DNA of 64,000 bases from Bostrychus sinensis (lineage: Eukaryota > Chordata > Actinopteri > Gobiiformes > Eleotridae): positions 34,300,711 through 34,364,710 of the forward strand of contig CM036240.1 of assembly GCA_020698575.1 (NCBI GenBank). Direction: 5' to 3'. The notes beneath the pieces were generated by a model. That model made no database searches, was not told the DNA's origin, and saw only the letters and a list, made by a program, of their open reading frames with translations. Each line of letters opens with the position of its first letter. The stretch's first letter is position 1. This document shows, piece by piece, positions 61,919 to 64,000 of this stretch. Both the position numbers and the translations under genes were made by a program.

Positions 61919-62619
61919 TCAACATACTTGTGTTCTCCATGGGCAGTCATCTCCACCATAATCGTAGGCAAGCTCTTCACCTTCTTCGATGTCTCTCAGA
62001 GTAAATAAGCACAAGTGTGGCTTGCCATCTACTTCAATTTTCTTCATCTTACAATTTGGATGAAGATGGTCATCATTTACTAAACGGCCATAGGATCCAT
62101 CTTCCCGTGATGCGTCAATGCTTAAAATATACAAGTATAGGGGCATAATGGTTACAATAAATATGGCACACTAGTCAAGTTTATGCTTCATGATATACTT
62201 CTTACCAGCACGTTTTGCCTTTCCACTTGAATTCAAACATAAAAGCAACACAGGATTGGTGGTAGACCTTTCTCCTTCTCTCCAGTTCTGCCTCATTGAT
62301 CAGTTCCCCTCTCAATTCTCCTTTGGACAAGAAACTTTTTGTAAACAGTCCACGTCCTTAAAGTGAATCATAAAAAAATGAATAGATAACAGCTTGCAAA
62401 TAAAGGGTACCAGGTACACCCACACAATAAACCACAAACAGGTTCCTAATTAATAGAACAATTTATTCTAAATTAAATGCCATATTATTATATTTACATA
62501 AATCATATCAATACCTTACCTTTCAGTGGATCAATGTACTTCACCTCCAATTTATTTTTTCAACAACCTTTGACAACATGGTTTATTGCATCTTTCTGTG
62601 AACTAATTCGTGGTGCCAT
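61919..62619 (-). pseudogene. KMT5A-like SET-domain lysine methyltransferase (premature stop)
   Basis: Three exons on the minus strand: 62619-62520, 62356-62206 and 62120-61928, or to the stop at 61919 if unspliced. GT-AG introns join in frame. Exon 1 starts MAPRISSQKDAINHV and has a TGA at codon 20 (62562-62560). Exon 2 begins with the SAM-binding GRG (GRGLFTKSFLSKGE) and ends FMFEFKWKGKTC. Exon 3 has IDASREDGSYGRLVNDDHLH, PHLCLFTLRDIEEGEELAYDYG and CPWRTQ. SET enzymes methylate lysines of histones or other proteins. Between SKGE and RGELI about four residues expected in the family (the E-Y of the Y-x-G motif) are missing, an in-frame 12-base loss. Exon 3 ends at phase 0 before GTATGT, which would splice to the array exons; otherwise the product stops after VC. 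The stop and the missing motif argue for a pseudogene or inactive protein. Confidence 0.75.
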
Positions 62620-63205
62620 TTCAATCTGCAATTTTGAAAATATGCGTAAAAATTACTTTGTGAATATCAACAAATGCTAAATTAAACCATGTGAAACAAC
62701 CAGATTAAAATGTCATTGCCATTTACGTTGTAGTTCGCCTTTTAAATGTACATATAAACGATGTGTAAAGCAGCCCCATGAAGAAAGTGAAGAAGTAAAG
62801 GAAAAAGTGTCCTCAAGCACTGCTGTTGTGGCTAATGCTAACTGTTAGCCCGCAGAGGGATTTAAATACTGACTGTGGACACTCTGCAGATGCTAATAAC
62901 ACTCAGAGAGAAAAGATTTGTATTACATCCTCAAAACCTTCTTTCAGTCAGTGACAGTAAACTAGCAAAAATTAACGGTGGTGTGATGTACAACCTTCAG
63001 TGGTAACTTGCACACTTCGCTTATGTAAGTTATGCTAATTAGCCATGTGAGCTCAATGGCATTTAACCTCTTTTATCAGGCCTTGCATCATGAATAAATA
63101 ATAATAGATGTCACTTTTTGAAGAAAACAGGGTTACAACAGAAATACTTTTTTAACTTTTACCAAAATAATTGATAGCTGCATGCTAGCTAATTATAGCT
63201 ATGAT

Positions 63206-63206
<1 letters not shown>
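62620..63206. other. Region upstream of the SET gene
   Basis: The presumed promoter/5' region of the minus-strand SET gene. No clear TATA box or CpG cluster is seen. Confidence 0.35.

Positions 63207-63259
<53 letters not shown>
63207..63259. repeat. (TAA)n microsatellite
   Basis: About 17 uninterrupted taa/aat triplets. Confidence 0.95.
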
Positions 63260-63589
63260 GACTTATTGCTTACTTTGCATTTCACCTTTGCTCCCACAAT
63301 CTTCTGGAAAAGGCAACATATGTAAACTGCAAACTGTTATCATCCACAAAGTGTGAAGAATCAAGTAAAATGACATTGCTGGAAATATCATTCCTAATGA
63401 GGACCAGGAAGTGGGCGGTACCACACCATATTTGGGTATTGTGTGTGTGAAGAAGTGGGTGCATTACCAGCCCCAAAAGTTAGGGGGCGAAAGTGAGCAC
63501 CTCTTCACACACACACACACTACTAATAAACATGTGGTATGGGCCAAGGCTGAAACTTCACCCAGCACCTTCTGAAGTGCTCTGCAGTC

Positions 63590-63700
63590 GTTTAAAAAGG
63601 TTTCCCTAATGGGGACCTGATTTTTGGTCCCCACACAGAAAGAGGTCCCCATGACGTGACTGTGTAAACAGATTTCAGTCCCCACAATGTGATGATTACC

Positions 63701-63735
<35 letters not shown>
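63590..63735. repeat. Dispersed 'ggtccccac' repeat and (CA)n microsatellite
   Basis: The segment has several GGGGACC/GGTCCCC motifs (63610-63690), familiar from a common fish repeat, followed by (CA)n at 63703-63735. The 14-mer cctaatggggacct here also occurs in the satellite units. Confidence 0.6.
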
Positions 63736-63740
<5 letters not shown>

Positions 63741-64000
63741 TCCAAAAAATAAAGGGAACACTAAAATAACATCCTAGATCTGAATGAATGAAATATTCTT
63801 ATTAATTTTTTTGTTCTTTACATAGCTGAATGTGCTGACAACAAAATCAAACAAAAATTATCAATGGAAATCAAAATTATTAACCCATGGAGGTCTGGAT
63901 ATGGAGTCACACTCAAAATTAAAGTGGAAAACACACTACAGGCTGATCCAACTTTGATGTAATGTCCTTAAAACAAGTCAAAATGAGGCTCCGTAGTGTG
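63736..64000 (-). mobile_element. Tc1/mariner transposon, copy C (runs off the window)
   Basis: It starts cactgctccaaaaaataaag and matches copy B for about 200 bases (the 3' untranslated end in element sense). It then enters the transposase C-terminus on the minus strand (tttgatgtaatgtccttaaa, the reverse of the 3' end of the copy A gene). Unlike copy B it has no internal deletion up to the window edge, so it may be a longer copy. Confidence 0.85.

Overview
This window looks like a teleost fish nuclear genome, probably percomorph-like. It holds two-exon trace amine-associated receptor (TAAR) genes, a Rex3 retrotransposon, Tc1/mariner and hAT DNA transposons, a tRNA-Lys-primed LTR element, and a SET gene of the KMT5A-like type I associate with fish. 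There are no bacterial-type operons. Most of the window is repeat; host genes are few, and almost all of them are broken.

Layout. 1-8224: a minus-strand LTR retrotransposon with both LTRs, a polypurine tract and a primer-binding site. Its pol gene is collapsed from protease straight to the integrase zinc finger. 8225-13580: a deleted TAAR pseudogene (8686-9198) ended by an hAT-like element, then a frameshifted two-exon TAAR on the minus strand (11085-12122). 14226-17712: a LINE with an R2/R4-like reverse transcriptase, a TA microsatellite, a dead Tc1 copy and a LINE tail. 19041-20457: MITE-like repeats. 21114-24708: a third TAAR pseudogene cut by a Rex3 insertion. 25422-30141: MITEs and nested hAT elements, one carrying a solo LTR (28063-29809) of the same family as the element at the left edge. 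31760-33640: a decayed LINE on the minus strand. 33688-37079: an inverted copy of the 11.2-13.6 kb TAAR arm. It carries the only TAAR here with no visible break, but a 25-base assembly gap truncates that gene at TM7, and the arm contains an internally deleted Tc1.

37105-62619 is the most unusual part. On the minus strand, three small exons encode a KMT5A-like SET domain (62619-61928). Then comes a 23-kb tandem array (about 61745-38880) in higher-order repeat form, then a candidate C-terminal exon (37936-37750). Each of the 35 array units contains one candidate 108-bp exon of 36 codons, bounded by AG and GT on the minus strand. The phase matches the end of the SET exon, and 32 copies are exactly 108 bp with no stop. 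Unit length changes in steps of 35 bp because an intronic minisatellite varies in copy number. I infer a SET-domain gene whose linker exon became a satellite array. The SET part has a premature stop and lacks the segment where I expect the Y-x-G motif, so the locus may be a pseudogene or contain sequencing errors. The window ends in a third Tc1 copy (63736-64000).

How the genes relate: the four TAAR loci all keep an aspartate at position 5.42. The two whose TM3 can be read lack Asp3.32, which fits the non-classical amine-binding clade of fish TAARs. Three show an intron at the same place between TM1 and TM2. The inverted duplication, nested transposons and pseudogenes suggest a rapidly turning-over chemoreceptor cluster next to an unstable tandem array.
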